Source of the DNA: Domibacillus tundrae
Lineage (GTDB): Bacteria; Bacillota; Bacilli; Bacillales; Domibacillaceae
DNA: 64,000 nucleotides
Reading direction: 5' to 3'
NCBI RefSeq assembly: GCF_000970675.1
Contig: NZ_LAJA01000006.1
Location: 121,981-185,980, forward strand
This document shows positions 51,433 through 61,183 of this stretch, piece after piece (position 1 is the first letter of the stretch; the number at the start of each line of letters is the position of its first letter). The position numbers and the translations under genes are program-made. Below the pieces are notes generated by a model. It was given only the letters and a program-made list of their open reading frames with translations. It ran no database searches and was not told where the DNA came from.

Positions 51433-52395
51433 TTAGAAACGGTACACAAGAAAATACATAAATAGCATATTAATAATAAACACTGAAATGGCCGTAGGTA
51501 CCTGCGCCTTAATGACAGCATTCTTATCCTTTAAATTCAGCAGCATTGCTGGAACAATGTTAAAGTTGGCCGCCATCGGTGTCATGAGTGTTCCACAGTA
51601 GCCTGCAAGCATGCCAAGTGCAGCCATAATTGCAGGATTCCCACCATGCATCTGTACAATAAGTGGAACACCAATTCCGCCGGTAATTACGGCAAAGGCA
51701 GCGAAGGCGTTCCCCATAATCATCGTAAACAGGAGCATACCCAAACAATAAGCAGCCACAGCAACAAATGCATACTCCGTCGGGAAAATATCTCCAACAA
51801 TACTGGAAACGACATCACCTACTCCTGCTTTGGCAAAAATGCCGCCAAGTGCAGCCAGCATCTGTGGCAAAATAACAGCCCAACCGACCGCCTGAAGCAG
51901 CCGGCTCCCCTCATTTACAGGAACTGTTGCTTTTGCCCGAGAAATGCGCATTGCAACTACAAATGCAAGAATCGCTGCCAGCCCAAGTGCAATTAATGTT
52001 ACTTGTTCTGGATCAACAAGTCGTATAGAACCGAAACCCAGTTTGCCAAGTGTAAGTGTACCGACAATTGTAAAGATAGGGATACTGATTGCGGGAATAA
52101 AAATTTTATTCCGCAGGCGCGCAGCGTGCCCTGCACGCTCTTCTACACCTTCCTCTTCCTCATTTGACTTCGTTACTCTTCCAAGAGAAGCGATCACTAC
52201 CATAATCAAAACAAGGTAACCGGTATAAAGAGGCGGGATTTGGTTGCCAAATAAAAATGTTATGGCAAATATGCCCCAGAAAACGCTTGACCCTAAACGG
52301 TTTGGATGGTTCTTATCTAATGCTACCCGGATAGAAACGAAGGCAACAATAATACCAAGCAGATAATAGATAACATCTAAAGTAATTATGTTCAT
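51433..52395 (-). CDS. DUF979 membrane protein
   Basis: 320 residues with about nine hydrophobic helices; FGNQIPPLYTGYLVLIMVVI and GYCGTLMTPMAANFNIVPAM are typical of DUF979. It is always found beside DUF969 and often beside pcp, which suggests a permease for a substrate of pyroglutamyl peptidase, for example oxoproline or small peptides (inference). It follows DUF969 by two bases. Confidence 0.88.
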   Translation of the reverse strand: MNIITLDVIYYLLGIIVAFVSIRVALDKNHPNRLGSSVFWGIFAITFLFGNQIPPLYTGYLVLIMVVIASLGRVTKSNEEEEGVEERAGHAARLRNKIFIPAISIPIFTIVGTLTLGKLGFGSIRLVDPEQVTLIALGLAAILAFVVAMRISRAKATVPVNEGSRLLQAVGWAVILPQMLAALGGIFAKAGVGDVVSSIVGDIFPTEYAFVAVAAYCLGMLLFTMIMGNAFAAFAVITGGIGVPLIVQMHGGNPAIMAALGMLAGYCGTLMTPMAANFNIVPAMLLNLKDKNAVIKAQVPTAISVFIINMLFMYFLVYRF

Positions 52396-52397
52396 TA

Positions 52398-53117
52398 TTA
52401 TTGGGTCTTCCTTTCGCTTACATTATTCTGAGGAGGGGTTGTCCCGAGGCCTCCGCCTGCTTCTTTAGCGATTCGCTTGTCCAGTCTATTAAAACGAATC
52501 CAACTAACAAAGAAAGCTGCTAGTGCAGTAGGGATCCCCCAAAGTGCCATATCCCAAACACCTACATCCATGCCCATCGAATCAAAAAATCCTTTCATAA
52601 GCAGAATGCCGCCTGTAGCAATAAAAATATCTTCACCAAAAAACCATCCAGTGTTTTCTGCGTTAGCAGAATACGCTTTAATATCATTTTTCGTCTTTTC
52701 CGGAAGCTCGCCATAACGAGCTACCGCTGCTCCTTCTGCCATCGGCGCCAGCAGCGGACGTACAGTCTGAGGATGACCGCCAATATTAAGGCCAATCGCT
52801 GCAGATCCCTCACGAATAAATAAATAGGTAAGCAAGACCCGTCCTGTTGTTGCGTTTTTTGCCTTTTTTATTAATGTCTCAGCCCTCTCCTTAAGACCAT
52901 AACGCTCAAGAATCCCGATTACAGGCAATGTCAAAATAATCGGCAAGGACATGTAACGATTGTCGATAAAGAATTGTCCGAATAAAGATAATATTTCATT
53001 AAATGACATTCCATCCACCAACCCCGTCACAATCCCGGCTACCATAACAACGAGCAGTGTGTTGAAACGAAATGCGAAGCCCAGTGCCACAACAAGAATA
53101 CCTATAAGTTTAATCAT
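52398..53117 (-). CDS. DUF969 membrane protein
   Basis: 239 residues, about six helices; GLNIGGHPQTVRPLLAPMAE and SANAENTGWFFGEDIFIATG are the conserved stretches. The likely partner of DUF979 in a transporter pair. A palindrome at 53397-53415 sits in the long upstream gap and may be the operator. ATG 53117 is the only in-frame start with a ribosome site (AGGGAG). Confidence 0.85.
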   Translation of the reverse strand: MIKLIGILVVALGFAFRFNTLLVVMVAGIVTGLVDGMSFNEILSLFGQFFIDNRYMSLPIILTLPVIGILERYGLKERAETLIKKAKNATTGRVLLTYLFIREGSAAIGLNIGGHPQTVRPLLAPMAEGAAVARYGELPEKTKNDIKAYSANAENTGWFFGEDIFIATGGILLMKGFFDSMGMDVGVWDMALWGIPTALAAFFVSWIRFNRLDKRIAKEAGGGLGTTPPQNNVSERKTQ

Positions 53118-53396
53118 TTCCCTTACTCCCTTCTATATAACACTCACACTATAAATTCAGAAGTAGATTGCGTCTTATTCTTCTCTAAACTGCTTGCTAT
53201 TGCTCACTTCCCTTCCATCGTTCCGAATGGTGCATGATAATATTTGCTGATATAATGCAAGACGCCATCTCTTCATCACGACGATCTATAGGCACCGAAG
53301 CTTTCTCCCATGCTGCAATCAATTTAAATCACTTTTCATTCTTTTCTCTTCTTGCCCTGCCCTGTGTCATATGTCATCTTCATCTATCCCCCTCTA

Positions 53397-53415
53397 CATT
53401 CCGATATTCGGAATG
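53397..53415. promoter_or_regulatory. Perfect 19-bp palindrome upstream of DUF969
   Basis: CATTCCGATATTCGGAATG has eight-base perfect arms around TAT. It is 280 bases before the DUF969 start, in a region without other genes, and resembles regulator binding sites of the IclR/GntR size. The regulator is not in the window. Confidence 0.6.
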
Positions 53416-53450
53416 ATAGTTCCAATATCATTTCACCACATTATATGAAA

Positions 53451-53735
53451 CTAAAAATCAATCAACCATCGATTTGTAAGATTTTCTAACATAAAATATT
53501 GACAGTCTTTCTTATCCGTAATAAACACGCAGCCCGGCGCATAGGTAATTATTATTTCCGGTTTGCTGGACATGGCAATCGATTGAGATGTCACGCCGTA
53601 TGTTCAAAACATGGATGTTTCCTCGGCCTTAACTGTTACATCGTCGCCAAATTCTGGTTTTGATACGTCTTTTATGCCGATTTGTTCCAGTGATTCAGGA
53701 CAATAATAAATTTGTTTGAAATTAGCTCCTTAAAC
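53451..53735 (-). pseudogene. Unrecognised gene remnant
   Basis: One minus-strand frame reads QIYYCPESLEQIGIKDVSKP, EFGDDVTVKAEETSMF, then a TGA, then TYGVTSQSIAMSSKPEIIIT and YAPGCVFITDKKDCQYFM to a stop at 53451. AAGGAG lies before it but no start codon follows. The protein-like composition and broken state suggest an inactivated small gene; I do not recognise the family. Confidence 0.4.
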
Positions 53736-54205
53736 ATGCATACTTTTAGGAAACACATATAAATAACAACAAAGTCTTTTAATTTCACTTAAGCCTAACG
53801 ATATTCTTTTATTAACGATGTTATTATCACGTAACACATCAATGTTGATTTAGAATAAAGTTTGATCAAATTAATTGTACCCGTCAAATTAAGTCGTTCC
53901 CTCCCGACCTCATATAAACCTTGTGAAGACTGACTTTACCATTTTCTGTAGGCGAATTAGTCGTTCTCTAATCCGCTCTTTTTTCGTCCTATTTTTTGTC
54001 AGAATCCAGCTTTTTTAGGTAAAATAGTTCTTCCCGGAAATCCTGGATTCCCTCTGTTTTTTTCTTGCCTTTTCTCATGCTCTTTTTCATGCTTTTTCTC
54101 TCCTTTTTCTATCTCGAACCTTTCAAACCGTATTTTTGTCGGGCTTTCTCTCTCGCTTTCCCCCCTGTCTTTTTCGCTGGGCTTTTTCCTAGCTCTTTTC
54201 ATCCA
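53736..54205. other. Non-coding stretch with strand asymmetry
   Basis: About 470 bases without a credible gene. A possible plus-strand terminator (GCGAATTAG/CTAATCCGC then T residues) is at 53952-53985. From 53995 to 54200 the plus strand is strongly pyrimidine-rich; the minus strand can be read as a 67-codon ORF rich in Lys, Glu and Arg without a ribosome site. I see no promoter or RNA gene. Confidence 0.4.
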
Positions 54206-54256
54206 ACAAAAAACACGAGGAAAATCGGATGGTTACTCCGATTTTCGCTCGTGTTA
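54206..54256 (-). terminator. Terminator of glmS
   Basis: AACACGAG...AAAATCGGA pairs with TCCGATTTT...CTCGTGTT (arms of about 17 with a small bulge), then TTTTTTG on the minus strand, roughly 95 bases after the glmS stop. Confidence 0.85.
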
Positions 54257-54348
54257 GGGAACGATTTATTTGACCAAGAAGACAGTTTATTTGGCCAAGG
54301 AAGAACTTAATTTTGCAGGTACAACCCAAACCTCAGGCGGTTTCCATT

Positions 54349-56151
54349 TTATTCTACTGTTACTGACTTCGCCAAGTTACGCGGCTTATCCACGTCACAG
54401 TCACGGTGAAGGGCTGCATAGTACGCAATCAGCTGGAATGGTACGACAGCTGCAAGCGGTGATAATAGTTCATGAACGGCTGGCAGGACGAAACGGTCGC
54501 CTTCCTGCTCAAGGCCTTTCATTGAGATCACGCACGTGTTGGCTCCGCGTGCTGCGACTTCCTTCACATTGCCGCGGATGTTCAAATTCACGGATTCCTG
54601 CGTCGCCAGAGCGATAACTGGTGTGCCGTCTTCGATCAACGCGATTGTGCCGTGTTTAAGCTCTCCGCCGGCAAAGCCTTCTGCCTGGATGTAGGAGATT
54701 TCTTTCAGCTTCAAAGCACCTTCTAGGCCGACATAATAGTCGACAGAGCGGCCGATGAAGAAGCAGTTGCGTGTTGTTGACAAGTAGTCACGCGCAATTT
54801 GTTCGAATTCTTCTTTGCCATCGCAAAGAACTTCCATTGCGTTTGCGACGATGCCAAGCTCGTGCACAAGATCGAATCCTGTATCGATGCCGGCTTTTTT
54901 CGCTGCCGCATCTGCCAAAATAGACAGTACCGCAATTTGCGCTGTATAGGCTTTTGTAGACGCTACAGCAATTTCAGGACCTGCGTGAAGAAGCAATGTG
55001 TAATCTGCTTCACGAGACAATGTAGAGCCTGCTACGTTTGTGATTGTAAGAGCTTCATAGCCAAGTTCTTTTACTCTCACCAATACGGCGCGGCTGTCCG
55101 CTGTTTCACCGCTTTGGGAAATAAAGATAAAGAGCGGCTTTTTCGATAGAAGCGGCATATTGTAGACGAATTCGCTCGCTACGTGCACTTCCACCGGAAT
55201 GTTCGCCATTTGCTCTAAATACTGCTTGCCGACTAGACCGGCATGGTAGCTCGTGCCGCATGCAACGATGTACAGGCGATCTGCTTCGTTTAGTGCGTTA
55301 ACGATGTTTTCGTCAACGTGAAGTTTGCCTTGCTCGTTTTGGTACGCCTGCGTAATTTTACGAATAACAAAAGGCTGTTCATCTGTTTCTTTTAACATGT
55401 AATGCGGATAGGTGCCTTTTTCAATATCGCCGGCATCAATTTCTGCTGTATAAGGAGCGCGTTCAATCGGTTCGCCGTTTTCATTTTTAATCGTAACGGA
55501 TTCTTTTGTGACGATGACCATTTCTTTGTCCATCAATTCCACAAATTGATTCGTTACTTGAAGCATCGCCATCGCATCGGATGCGATAACATTGCAGTCT
55601 TCGCCAAGGCCAATTAGAAGCGGGCTCTTGTTTTTCGCTACATAAATCGTGCTATCGTCTTCTTTGTCCAAAAGGGCAATCGCGTAAGAACCTTTTAAAC
55701 GGCCAAGCGCTTTACGGAATGCTTCTTCCGTTGTCAGCCCATCTTTGGCAAACAAGCCGATCAATTGCACGATGACTTCTGTGTCTGTATCACTTTGAAG
55801 AGCAACGTCCAGTAAATAGTCATATTTCAGCTGCTCATCGTTTTCAATGACACCGTTGTGCACAAGTGTGTAACGGTTGTCTGTATTTTGATGTGGATGC
55901 GCGTTGTAACGGCTTGGTACGCCATGAGTTGCCCAGCGAGTATGGCCGATTCCTACGTGAGATTGTACATTTTCGTCCACAACTGCACGCAAATCAGCGA
56001 TACGTCCTTTTTCTTTGAAAATGTGCACACCCTCTTTGTTGCGCACAGCAATACCGGCTGAATCGTAGCCCCGGTATTCGAGCTTCTCAAGCCCTTTCAA
56101 TAAAATTTCTTTCGTATCTTCGCTGCCAATATATCCAACTATTCCGCACAT
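54349..56151 (-). CDS. glmS: Glutamine-fructose-6-phosphate transaminase
   Basis: 600 residues, the length of B. subtilis GlmS. It makes glucosamine-6-phosphate from fructose-6-phosphate and glutamine, the first step to UDP-GlcNAc for the cell wall. Cys2 of [15 protein letters not shown] is the glutaminase nucleophile; the two SIS domains have [13 protein letters not shown] (near 345) and [13 protein letters not shown] (near 400), and the C-terminus [11 protein letters not shown] is the usual active-site tail. The open frame runs upstream to 56265 into the ribozyme, but ATG 56151 has AGGAGG and the family start. Confidence 0.97.
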   Translation of the reverse strand: MCGIVGYIGSEDTKEILLKGLEKLEYRGYDSAGIAVRNKEGVHIFKEKGRIADLRAVVDENVQSHVGIGHTRWATHGVPSRYNAHPHQNTDNRYTLVHNGVIENDEQLKYDYLLDVALQSDTDTEVIVQLIGLFAKDGLTTEEAFRKALGRLKGSYAIALLDKEDDSTIYVAKNKSPLLIGLGEDCNVIASDAMAMLQVTNQFVELMDKEMVIVTKESVTIKNENGEPIERAPYTAEIDAGDIEKGTYPHYMLKETDEQPFVIRKITQAYQNEQGKLHVDENIVNALNEADRLYIVACGTSYHAGLVGKQYLEQMANIPVEVHVASEFVYNMPLLSKKPLFIFISQSGETADSRAVLVRVKELGYEALTITNVAGSTLSREADYTLLLHAGPEIAVASTKAYTAQIAVLSILADAAAKKAGIDTGFDLVHELGIVANAMEVLCDGKEEFEQIARDYLSTTRNCFFIGRSVDYYVGLEGALKLKEISYIQAEGFAGGELKHGTIALIEDGTPVIALATQESVNLNIRGNVKEVAARGANTCVISMKGLEQEGDRFVLPAVHELLSPLAAVVPFQLIAYYAALHRDCDVDKPRNLAKSVTVE

Positions 56152-56239
56152 AAATGGTTCCTCCTGAGTAGAGGCGTCGGCAAACAAGCGCCGGCTTGGG
56201 CACATTGCCTGCCGCGCTCCTTCATATTTTATATTTTTA

Positions 56240-56400
56240 GGCACATGTCCGCTCCCTTTGTCCACGGGGTTGCCCCCCTGTTTTAAGGATGAACGTAACA
56301 GCTGTGTACCTGCAGCCGGGAGGTATCCGCCGAATCATCGATAAACCTCCTCCTCGTCAACTGAACGTATGGTCGTCCCGCTCAGCCCAGGCGCTTTTAG
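56240..56400 (-). ncRNA. glmS ribozyme (glucosamine-6-phosphate sensor)
   Basis: Minus strand: AAAAGCGCC at the cleavage site (cut expected between A56395 and G56394), then GACGAGGAGGAGGTTTATCGA (as GACGAGGAGG + AGGTTTATCG) and TTCGGCGGATACCTCCCGGC, the invariant core of the glmS ribozyme, and a long P4-type hairpin (GGGGGGCAACCCC). Glucosamine-6-phosphate makes the mRNA cut itself and be degraded. Confidence 0.95.
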
Positions 56401-56454
56401 TAAAACACGTGTCTGTCTCTCCGCTCCTTTCTATGTACAGATAAAAACACGATA

Positions 56455-56483
56455 ATCATACCGTGTTCTATCTGTTTCGTCAA
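56455..56483 (-). promoter_or_regulatory. glmS promoter
   Basis: Minus strand TTGACG (56478-56483), 17 bases, TATGAT (56455-56460). The -35 box lies across the stop region of the MFS gene. The predicted start is about 45 bases before the cleavage site. Confidence 0.75.
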
Positions 56484-57685
56484 CCAAAAATTGATTTTCG
56501 TTGTCCTAAAAACAAGAAAACAAGCACAGCAGCGGCGATACAAAAAACACCGGTGATCGTGAACACTGCATTGAGGCTCCACTGCTCCGCGATAACACCT
56601 GCCGCAAGCGGTCCAAGAAAAATACCAAGCGCATAAAACGACTGAAAAAAGCCCATCGCAGACATTTTAAACGCCGGCGGGCTGACGAGTACGACTTCAC
56701 TTAACAAAATCGGAAAAATAAAACCAAGCGCCAGCCCAATAAAAAAATGTACACTACTAAGAGATGCAAGGGTATGCGAAAAGGGAACGGCAATTAGGAA
56801 AACAGCCGTCACGATAAAACAAACCCCCAGCACTATCTTGTTAAAGCGCGGATGGAGACGATAAAACACAAGACTGAGTGACGCCGCTGCGTGTGGAATG
56901 AAAAAGGCACATGTCAGCCAAATAAATGACTGCTCTTCTACACCAAGCGCCGCCGCATAGATCGGACTGAACCCGAAAATCGTTATAAATAAAACAGCAT
57001 GCGCCATCAGTGACAAAAAGGTCAGCATTTTCAGATGCGGCATTTTCACTGTTTCCCTTATGTGGTGAATGGCGTTTTTAGGGACTGAAGACGTGTCTGT
57101 TTTCACTTCTCGAATGTTCCAGGCAAAAACAGCGCCTAAAACGGATGCTGCGGCTCCGACCCAAAACGGGAAATCCCAGCCAAACTGATGAACGAGCCAG
57201 CCGCTGACCGCCATGCTGAAAAACTGTGTCGCCACCGTTACAAATTGCATAATCCCCATTGCATTCGACGCGCGGGCCGCACTGAAGTAATCGGAGTAGA
57301 GCACAGTCGCCATTACCCACATTGATGCCGTTACACCCGCCAGCAGACGTGCAATGAGTATCATGGCAAATGATTCAAAATAAACAAGTATTAAGCTGCT
57401 GAGCAGTGCCATGAAAAACCCGCCAACAAGCAGCTGTTTGCGGATCTTTTGCAGAAAGTCCGATAAAATGCCGAGTGGAAATCGAAGCAAAATTTGTGTA
57501 ATACCGTAGGCACCCAAAATAATGCCAATCGCGGAAAAGTTGAAGCCTACTTCCTGCAAATAAACGCCAAAGACCGGCGCATAAATATAAATCGCAAACC
57601 AGAAACAAAAAACGGCCGCCAAAAAATAAATGTGATCTTTTCGCCCAATGGTTTGCTGCTGGCCTGTTTCTATGTATTCTTCCAT
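56480..57685 (-). CDS. Major facilitator superfamily permease
   Basis: 401 residues with 12 predicted helices; RFPLGILSDFLQKIRKQLLV is the loop 2-3 motif. Substrate unknown; the general shape is that of sugar or drug exporters (DHA/YfkF-like). The frame begins at 57805, but ATG 57685, eight bases after AAGGCGGG, fits best. It lies between glmM and glmS on the same strand, although glmM ends in its own terminator. Confidence 0.8.
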   Translation of the reverse strand: MEEYIETGQQQTIGRKDHIYFLAAVFCFWFAIYIYAPVFGVYLQEVGFNFSAIGIILGAYGITQILLRFPLGILSDFLQKIRKQLLVGGFFMALLSSLILVYFESFAMILIARLLAGVTASMWVMATVLYSDYFSAARASNAMGIMQFVTVATQFFSMAVSGWLVHQFGWDFPFWVGAAASVLGAVFAWNIREVKTDTSSVPKNAIHHIRETVKMPHLKMLTFLSLMAHAVLFITIFGFSPIYAAALGVEEQSFIWLTCAFFIPHAAASLSLVFYRLHPRFNKIVLGVCFIVTAVFLIAVPFSHTLASLSSVHFFIGLALGFIFPILLSEVVLVSPPAFKMSAMGFFQSFYALGIFLGPLAAGVIAEQWSLNAVFTITGVFCIAAAVLVFLFLGQRKSIFG

Positions 57686-57790
57686 CTCTTGACCCGCCTT
57701 CCTCATCACGTAAAGCGTTTTCTGTTTATTATCGAACAGATAGAAACGTATTTCAACCTTTTCGATTGAAAAGGAGCGGGGGATTTGATT

Positions 57791-57830
57791 ACGAAACAAG
57801 GCCATTGCTCACGAAACAAGGCCATTGCTC
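57791..57830. repeat. Tandem 20-bp direct repeat
   Basis: ACGAAACAAGGCCATTGCTC occurs twice back to back, followed by the first seven bases of a third unit. It lies between the glmM terminator and the MFS start, about 100 bases before the latter, within its possible mRNA leader. Confidence 0.8.
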
Positions 57831-57837
57831 ACGAAAC

Positions 57838-57890
57838 GAAAAAGGAAGTCCGGTCCGCCAGTCGAAACTGGCTGCCGGACTTCCTTTTAT
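57838..57890 (-). terminator. Terminator of glmM
   Basis: AAAAGGAAGTCCGG pairs with CCGGACTTCCTTTT around an inner CCAGT/ACTGG hairpin, directly after the glmM stop codon. Confidence 0.9.
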
Positions 57891-59240
57891 TTAAACGCGA
57901 AGACCCATTTCTTCTTCAACGATTGTTGCAATACGGTCTGTATACGCACGGCAAAGTTCTTCCGTCGCCGCTTCCACCATTACACGCACAAGTGGCTCTG
58001 TTCCAGATGGACGTACAAGAACGCGTCCGTTTCCAGCCATTTCTGCTTCCACTTTTTCGATTTCCGCTTTTACTTTTTCATTATCTGTTACATGATGCTT
58101 ATCGGTTACACGAACATTCACAAGTGTTTGCGGGAATTTTTTCATTTCCGCTGCTAATTCAGATAATGGCTTTTTCGTTGCTTTCATAATGTTTACAAGC
58201 TGAAGGCCGCTTAGAAGACCGTCACCTGTCGTATTAAAATCAAGGAAAATAATATGACCGGATTGCTCTCCACCCAAGTTGTAGTTATACTTTTTCATTG
58301 CTTCCACGACGTACCGGTCGCCAACAGCGGTTTGTTCACTTCTAATTCCATGCTCTTCAATGCTTTTGTAAAAGCCAAGGTTACTCATTACGGTTGAGAC
58401 GATTGTATCGTTGTTTAAGCGGCCTTGTTCTTTTAAATAGCGCGCGCAGATAAACATGATCTGATCGCCATCCACGATTTTTCCTTTTTCATCAATTGCA
58501 ATGAGACGGTCGCCATCTCCGTCAAATGCAAGACCAAGATCCGCTTCTTTGTCCTTTACAAATTGAGCAAGCTTTTCTGGGTGAGTTGATCCGACACCCT
58601 CATTAATGTTCAAGCCGTTTGGCGATGCACCCATTGTTGAAATATCTGCTTCAAGATCCGCAAATAAATGCGCAGCAAGCGAAGATGTGGCTCCGTGCGC
58701 ACAATCAAGCGCGACATGGATGCCATCAAAGTCTTCATCAACTGACTGCTTCAAGTATTGGAGGTATTTTTGACCACCTTCGAAATAATCGTTTAATGAA
58801 CCGAGATCCGCCCCTGAAGGACGTGGCAATGTGTCTTCAGCCTGATCAAGAAGCGCTTCAATTTCCGCTTCTTGTTCATCGGAAAGCTTAAAACCATCTG
58901 AACCGAAAAATTTAATGCCGTTGTCTTGAACCGGGTTATGAGAAGCTGAGATCATTACACCTGCCTGTGCATCCATCGCTTTCGTCAAATATGCGACACC
59001 TGGTGTTGAAATCACGCCGAGGCGCATGACCTCTGCTCCAATAGAAAGAAGTCCCGCTACGAGCGCTCCTTCAAGCATCGGCCCTGAAATACGTGTATCT
59101 CGTCCGATTAACACTTTCGGACGCTCAGCATCTTTTGTTAATACATAACCGCCAAACCGGCCCAGCTTAAACGCAAGTTCCGGTGTCAGTTCTGCATTTG
59201 CGACACCTCTGACACCATCTGTACCAAAATACTTACCCAT
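57891..59240 (-). CDS. glmM: Phosphoglucosamine mutase
   Basis: 449 residues, the normal size. Converts glucosamine-6-phosphate to glucosamine-1-phosphate. [14 protein letters not shown] is the N-terminus, [19 protein letters not shown] has the phospho-Ser near 100, [16 protein letters not shown] the metal site near 240 and [15 protein letters not shown] the phosphate loop near 410. Partner genes cdaA and cdaR lie just upstream, a conserved arrangement in which CdaA, CdaR and GlmM interact. Confidence 0.97.
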   Translation of the reverse strand: MGKYFGTDGVRGVANAELTPELAFKLGRFGGYVLTKDAERPKVLIGRDTRISGPMLEGALVAGLLSIGAEVMRLGVISTPGVAYLTKAMDAQAGVMISASHNPVQDNGIKFFGSDGFKLSDEQEAEIEALLDQAEDTLPRPSGADLGSLNDYFEGGQKYLQYLKQSVDEDFDGIHVALDCAHGATSSLAAHLFADLEADISTMGASPNGLNINEGVGSTHPEKLAQFVKDKEADLGLAFDGDGDRLIAIDEKGKIVDGDQIMFICARYLKEQGRLNNDTIVSTVMSNLGFYKSIEEHGIRSEQTAVGDRYVVEAMKKYNYNLGGEQSGHIIFLDFNTTGDGLLSGLQLVNIMKATKKPLSELAAEMKKFPQTLVNVRVTDKHHVTDNEKVKAEIEKVEAEMAGNGRVLVRPSGTEPLVRVMVEAATEELCRAYTDRIATIVEEEMGLRV

Positions 59241-59272
59241 CTATTGTTTTCTCTCCTTTTATCAAAACGGCT

Positions 59273-60238
59273 TTATGAAGATTCATCCGTTGATTTTTCC
59301 ACTGTTACTTTCACTTGTACTTCCTGCGGCGATGAAAAATTAAATTGCTCCCCAAGGTTCACCGGCACCGTGAGTGTCGTGTCTTTTGTCACGCCGCTCA
59401 CATCCACCGGAAGCGAAAACTCTTTTAATTCTTCCAGAGCGGATTCTTTCCCGTAAATGGTGATTTCCTCCACGTTCGGTTCTAGCGAGGTGATGGTGAC
59501 ATTTTCTGCCGGTATTCCTTTTGAAACAGCATTCAACGGCACCTTTTTACTTGGATTTTTAACAGAAATTGATACTTGAACAGTCGCCGGTTCCACCTTT
59601 ACATCCAGCTTATTTAAGTCCCCGTCTAATACTTGAACAGCAGCGGTTGCGGTCGTTTCTTCGCTAATTTCGTCTTCTCCGGTCAACGCTGTTCGTACGA
59701 AGGCGATCTTATCAATATCCGACTCAGATCCAGTTACCTTCACTTCACGAGGAGCGACTGTTACATTGTCCACCTGATATCCTTCTGCCAGTGCAGAATC
59801 ATTGAATTCAGGCGTAACCTTCCTCGATGTGATGACTCTTTCTTCTATCATAACATCGACAGAAGCAGGTAAAATCGACACATCGAGCTTTTCAGAGAAG
59901 TTTTTATGCTTAATCGCCACCCGGTGCTCCCCAATTTCATAATCCGTCAAATCGAGGGTCAGCTCAAAATTACGCAGCCGTTTTGTTGATTCAATAATAC
60001 TTTTCGGGCCGGACAGCTCAACTCGAACTTGTTCCGGTATGCCGGAAACATATAAATTTTCTGTATCATAATATGTCTTTACCGGTACATTCGTCAATAC
60101 CTCGGTTGTATCGAGTCCCGAATCACCTGCTTGCTGGACCGCTTCAAAATCAGCAAAATTAACGGTCATGTATAACAAAAAAGCTAATAGAAATGCGACA
60201 ACTCGTACGAACCACTTGCTTTCTACAAAATTATCCAC
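59273..60238 (-). CDS. cdaR: CdaA regulator CdaR (YbbR domains)
   Basis: 321 residues. One N-terminal membrane helix (FVRVVAFLLAFLLYMTVNFA), then repeated YbbR domains outside the membrane. CdaR controls the diadenylate cyclase CdaA. The GTG start at 60238, with AAGGGGCG nine bases upstream, overlaps the cdaA end by eight bases; the longer frame to 60289 lies inside cdaA. Confidence 0.9.
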   Translation of the reverse strand: MDNFVESKWFVRVVAFLLAFLLYMTVNFADFEAVQQAGDSGLDTTEVLTNVPVKTYYDTENLYVSGIPEQVRVELSGPKSIIESTKRLRNFELTLDLTDYEIGEHRVAIKHKNFSEKLDVSILPASVDVMIEERVITSRKVTPEFNDSALAEGYQVDNVTVAPREVKVTGSESDIDKIAFVRTALTGEDEISEETTATAAVQVLDGDLNKLDVKVEPATVQVSISVKNPSKKVPLNAVSKGIPAENVTITSLEPNVEEITIYGKESALEELKEFSLPVDVSGVTKDTTLTVPVNLGEQFNFSSPQEVQVKVTVEKSTDESS

Positions 60239-61070
60239 TGTTTCTGCGCCCCTTCCACGTCCAGCGGTTAGCAGACTCATTTTTATCAATTCCGGTTAAT
60301 AACTGATGCTCTAAAATATCTTGAAACTCTTCTTCCGTCAAATCACGGTATAAATCACCATTTCGAGTGACCGAAATGGCACCCGTTTCTTCTGAGACGA
60401 CAATGGTTAAACTGTCGGTTACTTCACTAATGCCCAGCGCAGCACGGTGTCTTGTGCCCAGCTCTTTTGAAATAAACGGGTTCTCAGACAGAGGCAGGTA
60501 ACAAGCTGCCGCCGCAATCTGATCTTTTTGAATAATGACCGCTCCGTCATGCAGCGGCGTATTGGGAATAAAAATGTTGATCAAAAGTTCTGACGTAATA
60601 ACAGAATGCATGGGAATGCCAGTCTCAATATAGTCATTCATTCCGGTTTCTTTTTCAATCGAGATTAATGCGCCAATTCGGCGTTTCCCCATGTAACGAA
60701 CAGACTTCACGAGCGCATCAATAATTTTGCGCTGTTCTTCATCTTCTTGAATTGCACTGCGGGAGAAAATCCGCCCGCGCCCTAATTGTTCTAGTGCACG
60801 GCGTACTTCCGGCTGGAAAATAATAATAACCGCCAGGAAACCCCATGTGAGCGCCTGCTGCATGATCCAGCTTAACGTGTCCAGGCCGGCAAAGCCGGCT
60901 ATTGTCCGAATAATAACGATAACAAAAATTCCTTTTAACAACTGGACAGCTTTCGTCCCTCTAATGACCATTAATAATTTATAAACAACATACCAGACAA
61001 GCAATATATCAATCGCGTTCGATAAATAATCAATAAATGTATAATCTTGAAAATAAGTCGTAAACGGCAT
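60231..61070 (-). CDS. cdaA: Diadenylate cyclase CdaA
   Basis: 279 residues, three membrane helices near the N-terminus, then the DAC domain with LHDGAVIIQKDQ (near 170) and ELGTRHRAALGISEVT (near 203), the DGA and RHR motifs of cyclic-di-AMP synthesis from two ATP. Cyclic-di-AMP controls potassium uptake and cell wall balance. The upstream extended -10 promoter (61134-61142) starts the cdaA-cdaR-glmM operon after the sigW-rsiW terminator. Confidence 0.96.
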   Translation of the reverse strand: MPFTTYFQDYTFIDYLSNAIDILLVWYVVYKLLMVIRGTKAVQLLKGIFVIVIIRTIAGFAGLDTLSWIMQQALTWGFLAVIIIFQPEVRRALEQLGRGRIFSRSAIQEDEEQRKIIDALVKSVRYMGKRRIGALISIEKETGMNDYIETGIPMHSVITSELLINIFIPNTPLHDGAVIIQKDQIAAAACYLPLSENPFISKELGTRHRAALGISEVTDSLTIVVSEETGAISVTRNGDLYRDLTEEEFQDILEHQLLTGIDKNESANRWTWKGRRNSG

Positions 61071-61133
61071 ACTAGATCCTCCAGGTTGGAATTACGGAGC
61101 CGTGAAGAAATCACTTTCTTCTTTAACCTGTCC

Positions 61134-61142
61134 ATTATAACA
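61134..61142 (-). promoter_or_regulatory. Extended -10 promoter of cdaA-cdaR-glmM
   Basis: TGTTATAAT on the minus strand, 64 bases before the cdaA start; no good -35. Confidence 0.55.
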
Positions 61143-61153
61143 TACCAGCCGAA

Positions 61154-61183
61154 AAGAAGCAGACGATTCCCGTCTGCTTCTTA
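61154..61183 (-). terminator. Terminator of sigW-rsiW
   Basis: AGAAGCAGACG/CGTCTGCTTCT stem around GGAAT, with TTTTC after it on the minus strand. It begins at the rsiW stop codon. Confidence 0.85.

Noticed and set aside
53999..54202. 67-codon Lys/Glu-rich minus-strand ORF
   Set aside because: Low complexity from a polypurine tract, no ribosome binding site, and it begins after the glmS terminator.
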